The translations under genes and the position numbers were made by a program. Shown here piece after piece: positions 1 to 12,309 of a stretch of 64,000 nt of DNA. The stretch comes from Corynespora cassiicola (lineage: Eukaryota > Ascomycota > Dothideomycetes > Pleosporales > Corynesporascaceae), in assembly GCA_022059125.1 (NCBI GenBank), contig JAEUWY010000002.1, forward strand, positions 992,001-1,056,000, in the 5' to 3' direction. The notes beneath the pieces were generated by a model that had not been told where the DNA came from, ran no database searches, and worked only from the letters and a program-made list of their open reading frames with translations. Numbering within the stretch: the first letter of the stretch is position 1; each line of letters starts with the position of its first letter.

Positions 1-832
1 GAGTGCGCCAGAGCGCGATGCCGTGGCATGCATCTGGTGGAGGGATTCGGGCTGGGACCCCCGCGAACCTGCAGCCATGGCGGCGGAGGAGCTCGTGCAA
101 AAGCTCAGGGTGTGTTTGGTGGGGAGGGCGGGAGGACGAGCAGCTCTATAAGAGAGCGCATCAGGTGTCGCGGTCTAGGGCGTGGGTTGCGCGGTGTTGA
201 TCATGTCCAGAAGGCGGTGGACAGGCAGCGAAGTGGATGGACGGCTTCTATATCGACTGGCAGCACGGCTACCTGGCTAGCGGATTGCGAAGGGCAGGGC
301 AGACAATGAGCGTGCAGCTCGGCGGCTGGGGGGGCCCTCGTGGACAGTGGGCTGCGGGGCGGCGGTGTTTGCGGTGTCTGTGTCTGGTGCCTTCGGGAGC
401 CTGGCGGCCGCGAAGCTTCTCGACGTCGAGGCTGGAAATCAAATCGAACGCGACCGGGCGATGACGCTGCAGTCAGGTGCCCACAGGCTGCGAGCTGCGA
501 GGCGCGAGGCCGGCCAAGCTAAGCCCGGGGCCTGCCGCCGCCGCCTCTCCTCCGCTCCACCCCCGCCGCCGCCGCCACTCGGGTGCCCCCTCCAAAGCGC
601 CCTCCCAACGCGACTTTTCTGGTTCCGTCTGTGGAACTCCCGCAACTCCCCGCCGCTGCTCACGCCCAATTGCCACACTCGACTGTGCGCCCGTCGGCAT
701 TGCCCCTGCGACGGGGCCGTGGTTACTTCCGAGTATTCTTAGTCTGCCCTGCCCCTCGCGCCCGGGTCCCTGCGTCTCGCCGGCCGCCGGCTACCGACGC
801 GTCGCGTGTCTCTCGCGCCAGTTGGTCTGCAC
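1..832. other. GC-rich flank with no supported gene
   Basis: Several short overlapping frames are open here only because the sequence is GC-rich. None shows a protein family, a splice pattern or a conserved motif. The stretch probably holds the promoter and 5' leader of the gene starting at 833. A pyrimidine-rich, CCGCCG-rich patch lies at about 535-600. Confidence 0.5.
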
Positions 833-3800
833 ATGCTCCATACTTGGCTCGAGGACGCTGTTGCAACGTCACTGCAGCTCGCCAACGGCTGGCTGGCAGA
901 CCGTATACAGGCAAGGCAGCTCGGCGTCAAGCTTGAGCCGCCAAAGTCAAGCTTAGGCCTCTACGAGGACAACGGCAGCGTGCTAGACATCTTCGAGGAA
1001 ATCCACCCAGAACACTACAGCACTCTGCAGATCATCAAAGTAACAGCAGCCGGGTCCACATAGAGCAGCAACACGTCTAACTCGAACCAGGAACATCCTC
1101 TCACCGTCACCGACGGCACCACCTTTGTCGAAGCCGAACTCACCCCTCAGTGTAGACACCGCTTGCCGCACCCACGTCTCAACTCTACCTTCGATGTGCG
1201 CGAGTACACGATCCGCTTTACCTCCTACGGCCCCCCTCGCCTCCAGCTGCGATTCATCCTCAACGAGATCGATCGCCACAACAAGACTGCCCCAAGCAAT
1301 CCCGCCGCATTTGCACCGTTGCGTGAATGTGAGGATATTGAAGCCCTCGCGCTCAGGCTTAAGAACACACGAGGCGTGGACGACCGTCGATGCTTCCGTG
1401 CGACCGAGGGCGAAGACGAAGACAACATCATGGTGCCCAGTGAACATCCAGAGAGCGATGGTAGCATCGGCAGCCCCCAATCCCCAAACTCTCAGTCTGT
1501 ATTTGGCACTCAGCTCATGCCTGCATGGAATCTAAAGGAAAAGAGCGCGCCTCTCGGAGATTCCATTACTCGAAACGAACAAAATGCGCCTACTGAAAGA
1601 GGTGATGGACCTTCAAGGCCTGCAAAGCAGGCCCAGCTGCTCCGGCTGCTGGGATCCAACAAAGAATCCACATCGGTGCCTCGGGCAATGCAGCCTCCAC
1701 CATTACGGACCCCCCCTCACTCTGAAGTGCCTGTTGGGCCATCTGAACCAAACGTGGCCGAACAAAGCCAGCCAAATATCTCACTTGCGACAGACAATGT
1801 GACGCTGTCGGCGCAAGAGAAAGACCTCAGTACATGTAACTGGGTAGAAGGGTTTCACTTCACACGCAATACATTCTTAGTCCCCGCACAGCAAAGAGCG
1901 CTCCTGACTCGTGAGGATAGCTGGCAAAAACCCCCGCCAGGCCACCATTTCCCTGTTGCCAATGTTCCAATTGACATCAAGATTGCGATTGAGAAGCATG
2001 TTGGTGACCGAAACGCAGCCAATATTAACCCTCTGGAGAGCTCAGAGGGTAATACAGATACTCTGCCCACTCGAGAATCATCTGGAAATGCCACCGACGA
2101 TGCATTGCCGAGGCATACATCCCCTGATAATGATCACCAGGAAACTTCCAGTAGCGAGGCTCCTGTCTCTTCTTGGTCACAGTCCGCAAGCCCGGAGCCA
2201 CCAAGGCCACCGCATATGGACCGAGTACTGCCGCCCGATTCTAGTGCTGGCGAACAGCTAGCAGAAAAAAACGCATCACCACGTCATTCATCACAACCAC
2301 AAGCGTCTCTCCATGTCGGGACCACAACTGCAGAGCAAAATCCAGATCGACGACCGTCACTGCCGGTGGACTTGATGGACTTGATGGATTTCGATCAAGA
2401 ACCAGAAAAAGAGGACAGGATCGACTATGACGAGGACGAAATGGAACTATGTGAACCTCGAGTGATTAGTCAGGACAATGCAGAAGTCACTGGTCTTCAA
2501 GATGTGGTGCACGGCCAAAAGACCATCTCATTGATTGCAGATCCTACAATCCTTGTCGAAGAGACCCCCTACAAGGTGAAAAAGGAGCAAAGTCCATTGC
2601 CTTTGAACAATCAAATGGCATGTACAGAGTTGGAGGATTCTTCGCTTCAGCAACAAATCCCGGCTCTTAAGAGGGAAGAGCCAGCTTCCAGTCACGATCA
2701 TGCCCTTGTGCCATCCACGGTCGCTGTCGAGGACATGGAAATTGCTGGATCTTTTGTTGAAATGTCTTCCGTACACATGCCGTCTTCCCCACCTCAGCTG
2801 GACGTCAAAATGGATTTACAAACAGCGGGACAGGGATCTCCTAGTCCCCTTGAGGAACACCCCCTAGTGATTCGGCCTGTAATTGAGTCAACTCGACCCT
2901 CATCTCCCTCTACCAAACGGAAATTCATCGCGTCCCCGTCAAAGCCTAGGCGACAATCGAAGCGTAGGGAAATCAAAATCCCAGACCTGGCCGTCTCATC
3001 GCCAGTTTCTGTGGATAGAGACTCTGTTATTCGCCATGAACGAAAGGAATCCAAACAACGCTTTCTTCAGCAGCGTAGCTCCTTGGCACCGCGCAGTGCC
3101 GATACAATGGGTAATGGGGAAATCAGACATACAATTGAAATGCCAGGCGTTGTTGAAGATGCTCCCAATGCTCAAGTGGGCTCCGATGATGACATCAAGA
3201 TTGTGGATATACGGCCAGTCACCTTAGCCAGTTTGCCGGAGCAGGAATCCAGGCATGCCGATCCACAACATAATCGAAATATTGCTCCGCCCCATGTAAG
3301 CCCCAAAGCGCATTCCTCATCAGCGACCTCGCCAAATCCGAGGCAAACTCACGACTCTCTGTATCTCCGTTTCAAGGCTGCGTACCCCGAGTACACTGGG
3401 GACAAAAAACATTTCACTAGAATCTGCGAGCAAATCTTGAGGTTAGACGAGCAGGACAAAATGGTTCCTAAGTGGCAGTGGGACGATTACATTGTCCGCA
3501 GTAGGACTGATTACAAGACCTACACGAACCAGTGCGTAGATGAATGCGTAGAGCCTGAACCCTATTATCGGTTCTACAAAGACGAACTTCAGATGCCACT
3601 GTACAAAAAAGGCATTATCACAGGTAGAAAGGTATTGGAGGTGGCATTGAAGGACTCTGCAAACGGGCTTGATAAAGACTCTTTAGCCCGCAAGAAAAAG
3701 CCCCATATAGCCCCTACCGGCACACCCTTTACCACGCGGCAAGTTTCCCACCTTGAGGACCCTTTTATCACCCCGAAGATGGCCAGTGGCCCTCAGACAC

Positions 3801-4168
3801 CTGCCACCACGACCTCGCAGTCCCACTCCGTAGCACGCCTGAAAGAACGCCGCCCCGAGCCCTCCTCCATCATCCGTCCGGCCAGGAAATCGCACACATT
3901 GACTCCGCGCCACGAAGTCTACGATCCTCCTCCGCCGTACACGGGCAACACGTTCGCAGACTTTGCCTATGCGCATCAGCGCCTGACTAGCTGGACTGGC
4001 ACCACTGAAGTAAGTCCCCGTCTTTGCATTAGAATTGAATGAGATTTAACGAGATTTGACCAGGTCGATATGAAGAATCCACACTGGCCTCGGACGCTGG
4101 CGGTGAGACGGTCGGCACAGCTTCCCCGGGACGTTGTCGATGTTGCGGAGTGGGGTGATGTGCTTTGA
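833..4168 (+). CDS. TPP1/Est3-like shelterin subunit, interrupted by an in-frame TAG
   Basis: Joined exons 833-4009 and 4064-4168 (54-nt GTAAGT...CAG intron, phase 0) give 1,094 codons. The N-terminus (WLEDAVATSLQ, then LQIIKVTAAGS, then HPLTVTDGTTFVEAELTPQC) reads as the OB-fold of the TPP1/Est3 family, which bridges telomeric DNA-binding proteins and recruits telomerase. A long disordered, acidic and Ser/Pro-rich middle follows. A conserved-looking helical block lies near 3355-3640 (YLRFKAAYPEYTGDKKHF, then PKWQWDDYIVRSRTDYK). The first ATG is 833. Codon 77 (1061-1063) is TAG, inside the OB-fold and with the same frame open on both sides. The next in-frame ATG is 1430, which would lose the OB-fold. 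So this is a pseudogene, a readthrough gene, a base error or an unusually spliced gene. The family call is from memory of motifs and is fairly, not fully, sure. Confidence 0.65.
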
Positions 4169-5507
4169 ATACTTTCGATGAGATAATGCATTAACATATC
4201 ACCACGACTTTCCCTTGGTGGCCTGGGGGCTGTCCCAGGTCATTCATCGATAACTGTCTATGCAATCCAGGCATCCGCAGCTGAAGTGAGGAAAGAAGTT
4301 TTTTTTTTTGTGAGAGGTGCATATCTGCAAGGAACTGCATGGACTGCAGGGAGCGCGAGAAGAAGCGCCATGACCACAAGAAAAGCGTGCAGACCATCAT
4401 GGTCAAGGCTATTACGATTGTTGTACTTCCCTCCCTTTCTCCTTCTTCCCTGTCTTCATTTCTTTCAAACACCGCCGGATAATCGATTCGGCTGATTATA
4501 TCATATCTCGCTTCTCTATTACCGAGCCTTCCAGAATGTTAGACGTGTAGCAAGGCTGTCATTTTTTTTCAATGATACCCCCGGCGTTGTGCCCCGAGCG
4601 GTGATCATCAGGCAGGGAACAGGATGATGCAAGAAGGACACGGAAGGCTGTTGTCATGCAGTGGGGCGAGACAGGTCCGAGGAGGGCTAGATGGGGGATC
4701 GGGGGCACACAGAACATGTAAGTGCTCGGTTCCTGCATAGGGCTACACATGCAAGGGTGAGGCGAGCGAGGGATATCTGGCATGTAGCGTGAGCGACGGG
4801 CGCAGGCGGTGTGGTTGGTTCGCTGGCTACTGTGGTGGGTGCGTTGCGTTGCCCTGGTGTGGTGGAGCCCTTTCGCTTCGGGCCAATCGGTGGACGGGCT
4901 GAGACATTGCTTCGACCGACGTCGTCTATGGGTTCATGCATGTTGGATCTCACTTGGTCGTTGAAACTGGTTGAAAAAAAAAAATTCGTACACGTGTGTT
5001 TTTAACATGAGTTGTGGATTTCTGAAGTAGCCTGCTGATGCTATACTAAGAATGAAGGAGTAGGAAACCGATGGCTCAGAAGCCAAACTATACTATGCCA
5101 TTGCCATGCCATGCCATGCCATTGTATTACATCCCTCCCACCAAAACGCCAGTAGAATCAACAACGATGCCAATAAACCGGAGGGACAGACAGGAAGCTC
5201 GACGAACAAGCAACCGATTGCCACACCCCCAGCAAGCTTTGCAACCATTGCGCTATCTAACATGAAATGCCAACACAATCCTAATCCCAAAACGCCACAA
5301 AACATGCCAAAAAGAAAGAACAAGAAGAAACGGCAGCCACAGCAGCAAGAAGGCAGCACCCTCCTACCACTCCTAGCCACCCTTCCCTACCATCCCGCAG
5401 TGCAACGCAACGCAACGCAGGAGAGGGGAAACCCACGGCTTCTCAAACCCCCAAGACGAGAAAGCCGCGGGCAAGACTCCGAAAGACAGCACAAAAGGCG
5501 CCTTGAC
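4169..5507. other. Intergenic region between convergent genes
   Basis: The 3' flanks of the TPP1-like gene and the Ser-rich gene meet here. I see homopolymer runs (T at 4300-4309, A at 4973-4983), a CACGTG hexamer near 4991 and a short CCATG tandem repeat. No reading frame with family resemblance was found. Confidence 0.5.
5101..5127. repeat. Short (CCATG)n tandem repeat
   Basis: Three to four near-perfect copies of the 5-mer CCATG lie within intergenic DNA downstream of the Ser-rich gene. This is a simple microsatellite with no visible function. Confidence 0.7.
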
Positions 5508-5828
5508 TCAGTTGTAGTATCCCGAGTTGGAGGCCGAGGTGCTGGTGTTGGGGTCATTGGACTGGCCGCCGCCATTGTGGATGACGGGCGGCTTGCTGCC
5601 GTAGCGGTAGTTGCGCGACGAGTGCGCAGAGTGTGCGTACAAGCTCGAGGAAGCGCGGGAAGAAGTCGACGAAGAGGTCGAGCGGGCTACGGGGGAGGTG
5701 TTAGAGTGGCAGTAAAGGTGCGTTGGTGGCGAGGACGTACAAGAGGTAGAGCGCGGGGAGGAGGAGCGATGGGCGTAGGCACCCTTGTCCTGGGCGTAGG
5801 CAGAGCTGTAGGAAGCGCGGGAAGACAT
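5508..5828 (-). CDS. Small Ser/Tyr-rich hypothetical protein
   Basis: A single-exon ORF of 106 residues opens with MSSRASYSSAYAQDKG and ends in SGYYN. It is dominated by Ser, Tyr, Ala, Thr and Asn, with no Trp and no predicted membrane segment or signal peptide. The composition suggests a disordered protein. The Ser/Tyr/Arg content looks like a phospho-regulated low-complexity protein, but no function can be assigned. The ORF uses an ATG at 5828 and is flanked by long non-coding DNA on both sides, so it would be a stand-alone gene. It could still be a chance ORF; even composition over its whole length favours a real gene. Confidence 0.5.
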   Translation of the reverse strand: MSSRASYSSAYAQDKGAYAHRSSSPRSTSCTSSPPTHLYCHSNTSPVARSTSSSTSSRASSSLYAHSAHSSRNYRYGSKPPVIHNGGGQSNDPNTSTSASNSGYYN

Positions 5829-7283
5829 TGTGGGATGGTGTAGGATTGAGGCGTCCGGAGGTGACTCGAATTGGTAGTTGGTCGAGGGCGGTGGTTTGTT
5901 GGGTAAAGTTTGTGGGTGGGATTTGAGACAGGCGCTGAAGACTTGGAGGCAGACAGCAGCAGTGACTGTGACGGGAGACTTAAAGGATCAGAGACAGGAA
6001 GGTGGAAGACTGAATGTGGATGGGAAGAGAAAGGTCCGGATGTATTCTACTGGCTATGATTTATATCTGCCTCCAGGCAGATACCTGAGGCGGCCGGCAG
6101 CAAAATATGTCCAAGCACCATCCGACTCTTGCCTCTATCGGAGTCCTCCTACGAAAGCCTACCTGTGACGAATGTAGGTGCCTGGGATCCAAGGTGCGCG
6201 CCAGCGAGTGACTGGGCGCGACGACGATGATTCACCGTGGCTATGGCGCCGGTCAAGGCACTACGGCAGAATCGGGAAGGGCCACAGGCTGCATCTTGGG
6301 CGACAAATGCCAGAAGGGGCAGCGCAAAGAGTCATCAGAGCCGCACAGTGTCATCAGGGTGGTTCACCGAGGAGGGCCGCTGGGTTCGGTCGGGATGGCG
6401 CCGGGACCGACAGTGACGAAAAGGTCGACCGCACATCTGCAAGGCATGTCAGGCACAGCCAGTGACGAGGCAGCAAGAGCGTGACTCGATGCCGCGCCCC
6501 AGGCTGAAGCAATGGGGATGAGCGAAAAGACAAAGACGACAGAGGACGCGCGCACTGAGCCAAAGTCACCGGTTGTCCCAAAGGGGAATCGTGTGGGGGC
6601 TAGGAGAATGGATGCCTGGAAGACAATCAAGGTGCCTGGCGGTCTCCACCAGGAGGCGAAGGGCGTGAAAAAGAAGGGGGCTGGGGGGGATGAGGACGGA
6701 GACAAAGAAACGGGTGTTTGACGATGGTTCACCAGGCAAAGGGCGGGCTGGGTCGCGCGAAGAGGGCGGAGGTACGAGAGGGTGGAGTGCATGGCGGGGC
6801 AGGCCAGGCAGGCCAGGCAGGACCGGCCGATACGCGATAAGCTGTGAGCCCTGGCCGCCAACCCTGGCCGTGCCCAGGTGAAGCTGCGCCATTCACGTGG
6901 GGACCGCCGCTGAACAGTCATCCATCCCTGGCCGCCCGTCTGCGCGCAGTGCGCAATGCTTGCGATGGCAGCAGATCGCTCAATCCATCCATGCGCAGAT
7001 GCGCAGGCCCTCGTCCGCCAACCGGTCAGCAGGGACCGATCCCATTGACCGCGGCCTCCGCCTGTGCTCGCTCTTCCCGCGCTCACCGGGAGCCTACTCG
7101 CCCCAATGCCACGGCCCGCCCGTCAAGACTGGAGGAAGAACTCTTTGTAAGCCTTCGGGCACCTCCGCAAGGCAATTGGCTGCAAGGGAAAAAGCACGAG
7201 GTCTTTGACGAAACTTTTCATGGGTATCATTCTACGGACGCGTTCCCCTGAAGCATGCGTGTCACCATCGACCTGCGGTCCGC
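5829..7283. other. 1.45-kb intergenic region without supported gene
   Basis: Probable promoter and leader of the minus-strand Ser-rich gene, plus the 3' flank of PRP17. The 240-codon minus-strand frame at 6364-7086 has random-looking composition and was not accepted. A CACGTG lies near 6893, and a short GGCAGGCCAG repeat lies around 6793-6820. Confidence 0.45.
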
Positions 7284-8815
7284 CTAGTCCCAGAACTTGA
7301 GCACTCCATCGAGATCGCCCGTGATAACCTTGGATGTCTCCCTCGGGTGCCACTGCACCGATAAGACGGGCGAGTTGCTTGCCTGGATCTTGTGGTACAG
7401 CTTGCAAGTCTTCCAGTCCCAGAAGCATACATAACCGCCGCTATCTCCAGAGCTAACAAACTGTCCATCAGGACTGATGGCCACGTCAGGCGCGTATCCT
7501 GCGACATTGTGGCCGCGGTAGCTCTTCTTGCGGTTCTGTCGGAACCGGTCAGTCGACGAATAGACCGTGATTTGGTTATCCGACGACTGGAACGCAATGT
7601 ATTTGCCTGAAAAGTGAGTCAGCATATGCCACGCGCAGGGACCAAGGGGGACTTACCAGAGGGATGCGGTGAAGACCGAACCATGGAGAACATGTAGGGC
7701 TCTGCAATGAATTTGATCGGCACGGGAATGCCGTACTCCCACGCACGGAGGGACTTGTCGTCCGAGGTGGTGACGAATCGCCGGTTCTTTTTTCATGTTA
7801 GTTTGGCTGGTGCCTAGGGGGACCATGAAACTCACCTCATCACAGAATGTGATCGTGTTGACAGGACCCAAGTGATGGTCGTACTCTTGCACCATCTCTC
7901 CACTCCTCGTGTCGTACTGCAAAATCTTCTTGTCGCTCATACCAGCCAGGAACTCATGCGGCGTGCTGGGGTTGATGCGGACCACATGCGGCGTCTTGCC
8001 CGTGGTGAACTTGTTGACCACCTTGCCTGTCTCCGTGTCCCACAACTTCATGTAGCGATCGTAACTCGCAGATACGAACTGCGTGCCGCTCGGATTGAAA
8101 TCGATATCGTTGACGGACTTGGTATGTCCAGAGTAAGTCCGAAGGAGCTCCCGCTGGTGATATACATCCCACAGCGCAATCTTTGAATCTGCAGAGGCCG
8201 ACAGCAGGAGGTGGCCGCTGTCGGGGAAGAAGCGGGTCTGGGTGATGGATTTGGTGTGGTCTAGAAAACCGTCAGTACATGAAGGGCGTGTATAGAGCAC
8301 CAAAACATACATTTGTAAGTGTGCAGCAGCTTCTTAGGAATATAGTTCTTGACGTCGCCGCGGTCGCCGGTCAATTTGATATCCAGATCCGTCGGGACGT
8401 GCATATAAGTTCGACCTTGGTAGTCATACTGCTGGCTGCCGACAAATTCGCTGGTTTCTCCCTCAGCCTCGGTGTCGCGATAGCTGGTTCCAGCGAGTTT
8501 CTTCGGAGCAGGTGCGGGGTTCTCCTCTATCTCATCTTCTTCATAAATAATCTCGACCTCTTCATCTTCGCCGAACTCTTCGTCTGAATCGGCGTCGGGA
8601 GCTTCCTCTTCATATTTTGCCCAAGGACCCTTGTAAGCTCCCGGTCCAGAAAGTATGCTCGGGTCTCCTTTGTTCTCTCGCTTCCTCTTTTTGGAATTGC
8701 CGCTCGGGTTGCCTTCGACGGCGCGGTGGGCTTCGCGGAAGGTCGATTCGCTAATAAAAGTTTCGGCCGCGAAACCAGTCGGCACTCTGCCAGCGCCCCT
8801 CGCGTTACCGGCCAT
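7284..8815 (-). CDS. CDC40: Pre-mRNA-splicing factor PRP17/CDC40 (WD40)
   Basis: Exons 8815-8311, 8260-7836, 7786-7657 and 7606-7284 (introns 50, 49 and 50 nt) encode 460 residues. The N-terminal 170 or so residues are charged and Glu/Asp-rich, as in Prp17, and end in the [18 protein letters not shown] junction. A WD40 propeller follows, with repeats ending in IALWD, MKLWD, LRAWE, VCFWD and LKFWD. Prp17 acts in the second catalytic step of nuclear splicing. The start [15 protein letters not shown] is the first ATG in frame after the splice-free 5' end. All splice junctions preserve frame and repeat register. Length matches the family. Confidence 0.95.
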
Positions 8816-9348
8816 GGTGTGTACTCTGGCGATCCAAAGCAATCCGTCGAGGGGGAAGGTCGCAGGGTAGGGAGGCGAGCGCGGGTTCAAGGTTGCTAGG
8901 GATTGACGTAGTAGGCACCACCACCGCGTCACGTTGGCTAAGAACGTGATGACTAAGTGATGCCAAGACCCGACACTACCGCGACAATGCCGCTGTAAAC
9001 AGACGTAGATCACTTGGTACTGGCCCCATTTTCTAGTAACTAGGTAGTTTAACATTTCGTTTACAGCAAAACACGCTATCATAGCCTTTGAAATGCAAGG
9101 CTTAACCGCCTTCGTTATCCCAATCACCCATTGGTCCCACCCAGTGGCAGACCCCACCCCATCTCATCGCTAACGTTATCATGTCAAATGGTATATCGAG
9201 CCTCCAGCGAAACACCTGCATACGCGGCGTCTTGGAACAGGCTCCAAATCTTCATTCCTACCCCCAGGCAGATAGGAAGGCTTCCCAGCATCAGTACCGG
9301 ACCGGGCTCTCCTCGAATACGGCATGGTGGTTGTCGGCACGCCATCGC
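8816..9348. other. Intergenic: PRP17 promoter side and ERV14 3' flank
   Basis: Upstream region of the minus-strand PRP17 gene and the 3' flank of the minus-strand ERV14 gene. No coding signal was found. The PRP17-frame ORF extends upstream to 9157, but that part lacks resemblance to the family and was excluded. Confidence 0.5.
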
Positions 9349-10063
9349 TTAGTGCGACTCGTCGCGGATGAGAGCAACGATCATGCTGTACAGGTAGAAG
9401 AAGAACATGATCAAGTGGAAGCCCAGCTTGATGAAGGATTCCTGCGTCTGTTAGCGCAGCTCCGGCATGCGATAGTAGCGTAAAGCCGCCGCCCACAGGC
9501 CACCGAACAGCACCATTATCAGGTATTTGTGCAGGGGCCACGGTGCGGCGTGGGAGGGGGTTGGGCACCAACCTTCTTGTGCACGTTGAGCTTTCTGAAG
9601 ATCTCGGTCGCGTCCAAAAGGTGCTGGTTCTCAAAGATCCTGCGGTTGGTTAGCTAGAGCCTCCGTAAGCGGACACGTTGGGCTATCGCATACTTCTTTC
9701 CGTTCCACGCGAGCAGCGGGAGGTTCAGGATGAGGGCCATCCAGTACCCATTGATGAGGAAGAGGAAGGTCAGGAAGGCATGGACGGCGGCTTCGGGGAC
9801 AATGTAGGTGTTGAGGCGGTTGCAGAGGTCGATGGGGTTGATGTAGTCGCTGGCGCAAAATTAGCATGTGCTCGCAGGCCAAGGTGCACGCCGCAAAGAC
9901 GACGCCGCGTGCCCGACAGCAGACAGGCAAGGGGCTGGGGCTGGGGCTGGGGCGCGACTCACCATTCCAAGTCGCTGTACATTATGGTGAAGAACACCTG
10001 GAGGAAGAGGTTGACGGCATTTATCAGGACCGCCAACAGGTACAACCACGCTTCGCCAGACAT
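9349..10063 (-). CDS. ERV14: Cornichon-family ER cargo receptor Erv14
   Basis: Exons 10063-9963, 9849-9694, 9639-9573 and 9441-9349 (introns 113, 54 and 131 nt) encode 138 residues, the normal size for cornichon/Erv14. It opens [19 protein letters not shown], has the family loop [14 protein letters not shown] and three to four hydrophobic segments, and ends ALIRDESH. Erv14 sits in the ER and COPII vesicles and selects membrane cargo for export. The two longer introns (113 and 131 nt) stand out from the usual 50-60 nt of neighbours; the first contains a GGGGCT repeat. Confidence 0.95.
9931..9952. repeat. (GGGGCT) hexanucleotide repeat inside ERV14 intron 1
   Basis: Three copies of GGGGCT followed by GGGG lie close to the 5' splice site of ERV14 intron 1. 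On the transcribed minus strand they read as AGCCCC. No function is visible. Confidence 0.7.
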
Positions 10064-10943
10064 GTTGAGAGCTTGATGTGCTGCGTGGCACTGAGTGTGT
10101 TTTTGATGGAGCTGGAGGGGAGACTGGCGGCACGGCCACGGGAAGGTTCAACGCGGACGGTAAAGGACAGCAGTGTGCGATGCTTGGGGGCGGCGTCGGT
10201 CGGTCGTGTGGTCGAGGTTGTCAGGCTAGGCACGAAAGCAACTAGCTTGGGAGTTGCGGGGCGTGGCTGGAGACGAATCTGATGACGTAGCGCTCAATGC
10301 AGAGGGGGCAGCACAGACGAGGGCACGCAGCAGCCAACAGGCAGAATAGTGGAGAGCAGGCACGACGACACGGTGAGGCTGCGAGGTGTTTGGATGACGT
10401 TTAGGCAGTGCGATGCAGAGATGGGATGCGGCCGGCTTGCCAACCAAGCCGCTGGCCCAAGCGTTCGCTTGCAAGGCGTGTGTGCGGGCGATTCTTCTCC
10501 GAGGTCGAATTCGCATCGCCGGCTCAGCCTTCCAGGGCTGGGGCGTCTAATGTCACATGCATCTTGGCCGTGGCAGCTGTCACTGGAGTTTCAACACACG
10601 AGGTCGTCTGTGGCTGCTTCTACACTGCATTGTTTCGTTTCCGCCATCAAACGCGCACTGACCCGTGCCTGGAGCCTGCGTCTCCACTACTACTACAGCC
10701 AATTTCAACAAGATGCCTCCAAGAGCACGGTCAAAACGGCGGCTTCTAAGCGCGGCCCGTGGGCTCACGCGCGCAGCTTGTGCTCACTGCCGTGCCAGTA
10801 GTACAGTACCAACTCTGCAATGCCCCGAAGGGCGGACCAGGCGCCTCCATGCCACGGTCTTTGGTTCATCATCATCATCACCAACTTGGATATCGTTAAT
10901 GGCCTCCATCTCGCCATGCGCCTCCCGGACCACTCCCGTTCCT
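10064..10943. other. Intergenic: ERV14 promoter and MetAP1 3' flank
   Basis: About 0.9 kb upstream of ERV14. Short plus-strand frames (for example one starting MPPRARSKRR near 10711) run into the antisense of the MetAP1 last exon and lack family resemblance. Nothing else is supported. Confidence 0.45.
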
Positions 10944-12309
10944 CTATGCTGGCGCAGCTGCTTCGCCATTTTCCGCCACTGTAGGCCTAGGGACAGGCCC
11001 GCCGGGCGAGTTGGGCTGGCGGGCAGTCAAAATCTCCACCCCGTCTTCTGTGATAAGGAGGGTGTGTTCTATCGAGTTTGTTAGCATGGCGCAGCCCTAC
11101 GTTGGGGGCGGGAACATACCGAACTGAGCCGTCAGGGTGCCGTCCTGTGTAACGCTAGTCCAGTCGTCGGGCCAGGTCTTGTCCTTGTGCGTTCCCAAGC
11201 TGATCATCGGCTCGATGGTGAAGCACATGCCAGGCTTAGCCTGACCGATGGCCTTGTTCTTTGCGTAGTGGGGGATGTTCGGTGCACAGTGAAAAAGCTG
11301 GTTGATGCCATGGCCGCAGTATGTCTTGATCACACTGCAATTCTGCGTCTTTGCGTGCTTCTCGATGACATTGCCGGGGTCGCGGAACAGCATACCGGGC
11401 TTGGTGATTTCAATTGCCTTGTCGAGGCATTCTCGTGCAGTCTCAACGATACGCACACAGTCGGGGTCAGCGAGGGCCTTGTCGCCAATGTAGTATGTCT
11501 CGTTGAGATCGCCGTGGAAACCGCCGTGGTAGAGTGTCACGTCGATGTTGAGGATGTCTCCGTCCTTGAGCACGCGCTGGTCGGGGATTCCATGGCAGAT
11601 GACCTCGTTGGGCGAAGTGCATACCGACTTGGGGAAGTGGCAGTAGTTGAGCGGCGACGGATACGACTGTGCTGTATGAGCCTTGTGCAGCTTCACAGAA
11701 CAAGCATGGAACTTACATCGCGCTCCAAGCAGGCCTTGTGGACAATGTCGTCGATGTAGTCGGTTGTCACGCCAGGCTTCGCTGCTGCCGCGGCAATGTC
11801 CAACACCTCTCGCGCTAGCCTGCACACTTTACGCATGCCCTCCTGCTCTTTCAAGTCAAGTACCTTGACTTTGTGCCTGCCAACAAACACCTGCTCTGAG
11901 CGCGGGATTCCATCTTTGGCGTAGTCTGGATGCTGGATCTTTGCGGGGACCTCTCGGCGGGGCGACAGCGGGTAGACGGGCCTTAGGCTTCCCGTGTAGG
12001 GGAAGGTAGGGAAGGGGTTGAAGTGACCGGTCGCTGGATCCGGGTGAGAAACTACGCTCGGAGGAAAGAGGTTTTGGAGAATACTACTTTGTGACTTGTG
12101 GACCTTTTTATGGTCGGCCTATTGATGGGTTAGCCCTACCGTCTTGTTTGGGTATGAAGAGCCAGGCTACGTACCCAGTTGCGCTTGAAGCAGTCCTGGG
12201 AGCAGAAGTAGCTCTCCTTTCCAAGCTTCTGGCAGTTTGGGCACTGGAGCGAGCTTGCGTCGTTCTCACAGTCTTTGCCCATGCACTTTCGCGGGGTGTC
12301 AGCGGCCAT
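10944..12309 (-). CDS. MAP1: Methionine aminopeptidase type 1
   Basis: Exons 12309-12175, 12118-11717, 11666-11120 and 11068-10944 (introns 56, 50 and 51 nt) encode 402 residues. The N-terminus carries the C6H2/MYND-like zinc finger of eukaryotic MetAP1 ([20 protein letters not shown], then [12 protein letters not shown]). The peptidase domain follows, with [20 protein letters not shown] holding the metal-binding aspartates, CGHGI, TIEPMI and a last-exon AQFEHT Glu. The enzyme removes initiator Met from nascent chains on ribosomes. The last exon is short and ends ENGEAAAPA. It is head-to-head with the kynurenine monooxygenase gene. Length and motif order match the family. Confidence 0.96.

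Noticed and set aside
1040..1063. 24-nt GTAACA...ATAG segment as an intron in the TPP1-like gene
   Set aside because: It would remove the TAG and keep frame, but it is far shorter than any intron known for these fungi and would delete part of the family motif.
6364..7086. 240-codon minus-strand frame
   Set aside because: Random composition, no family resemblance and no splice context.
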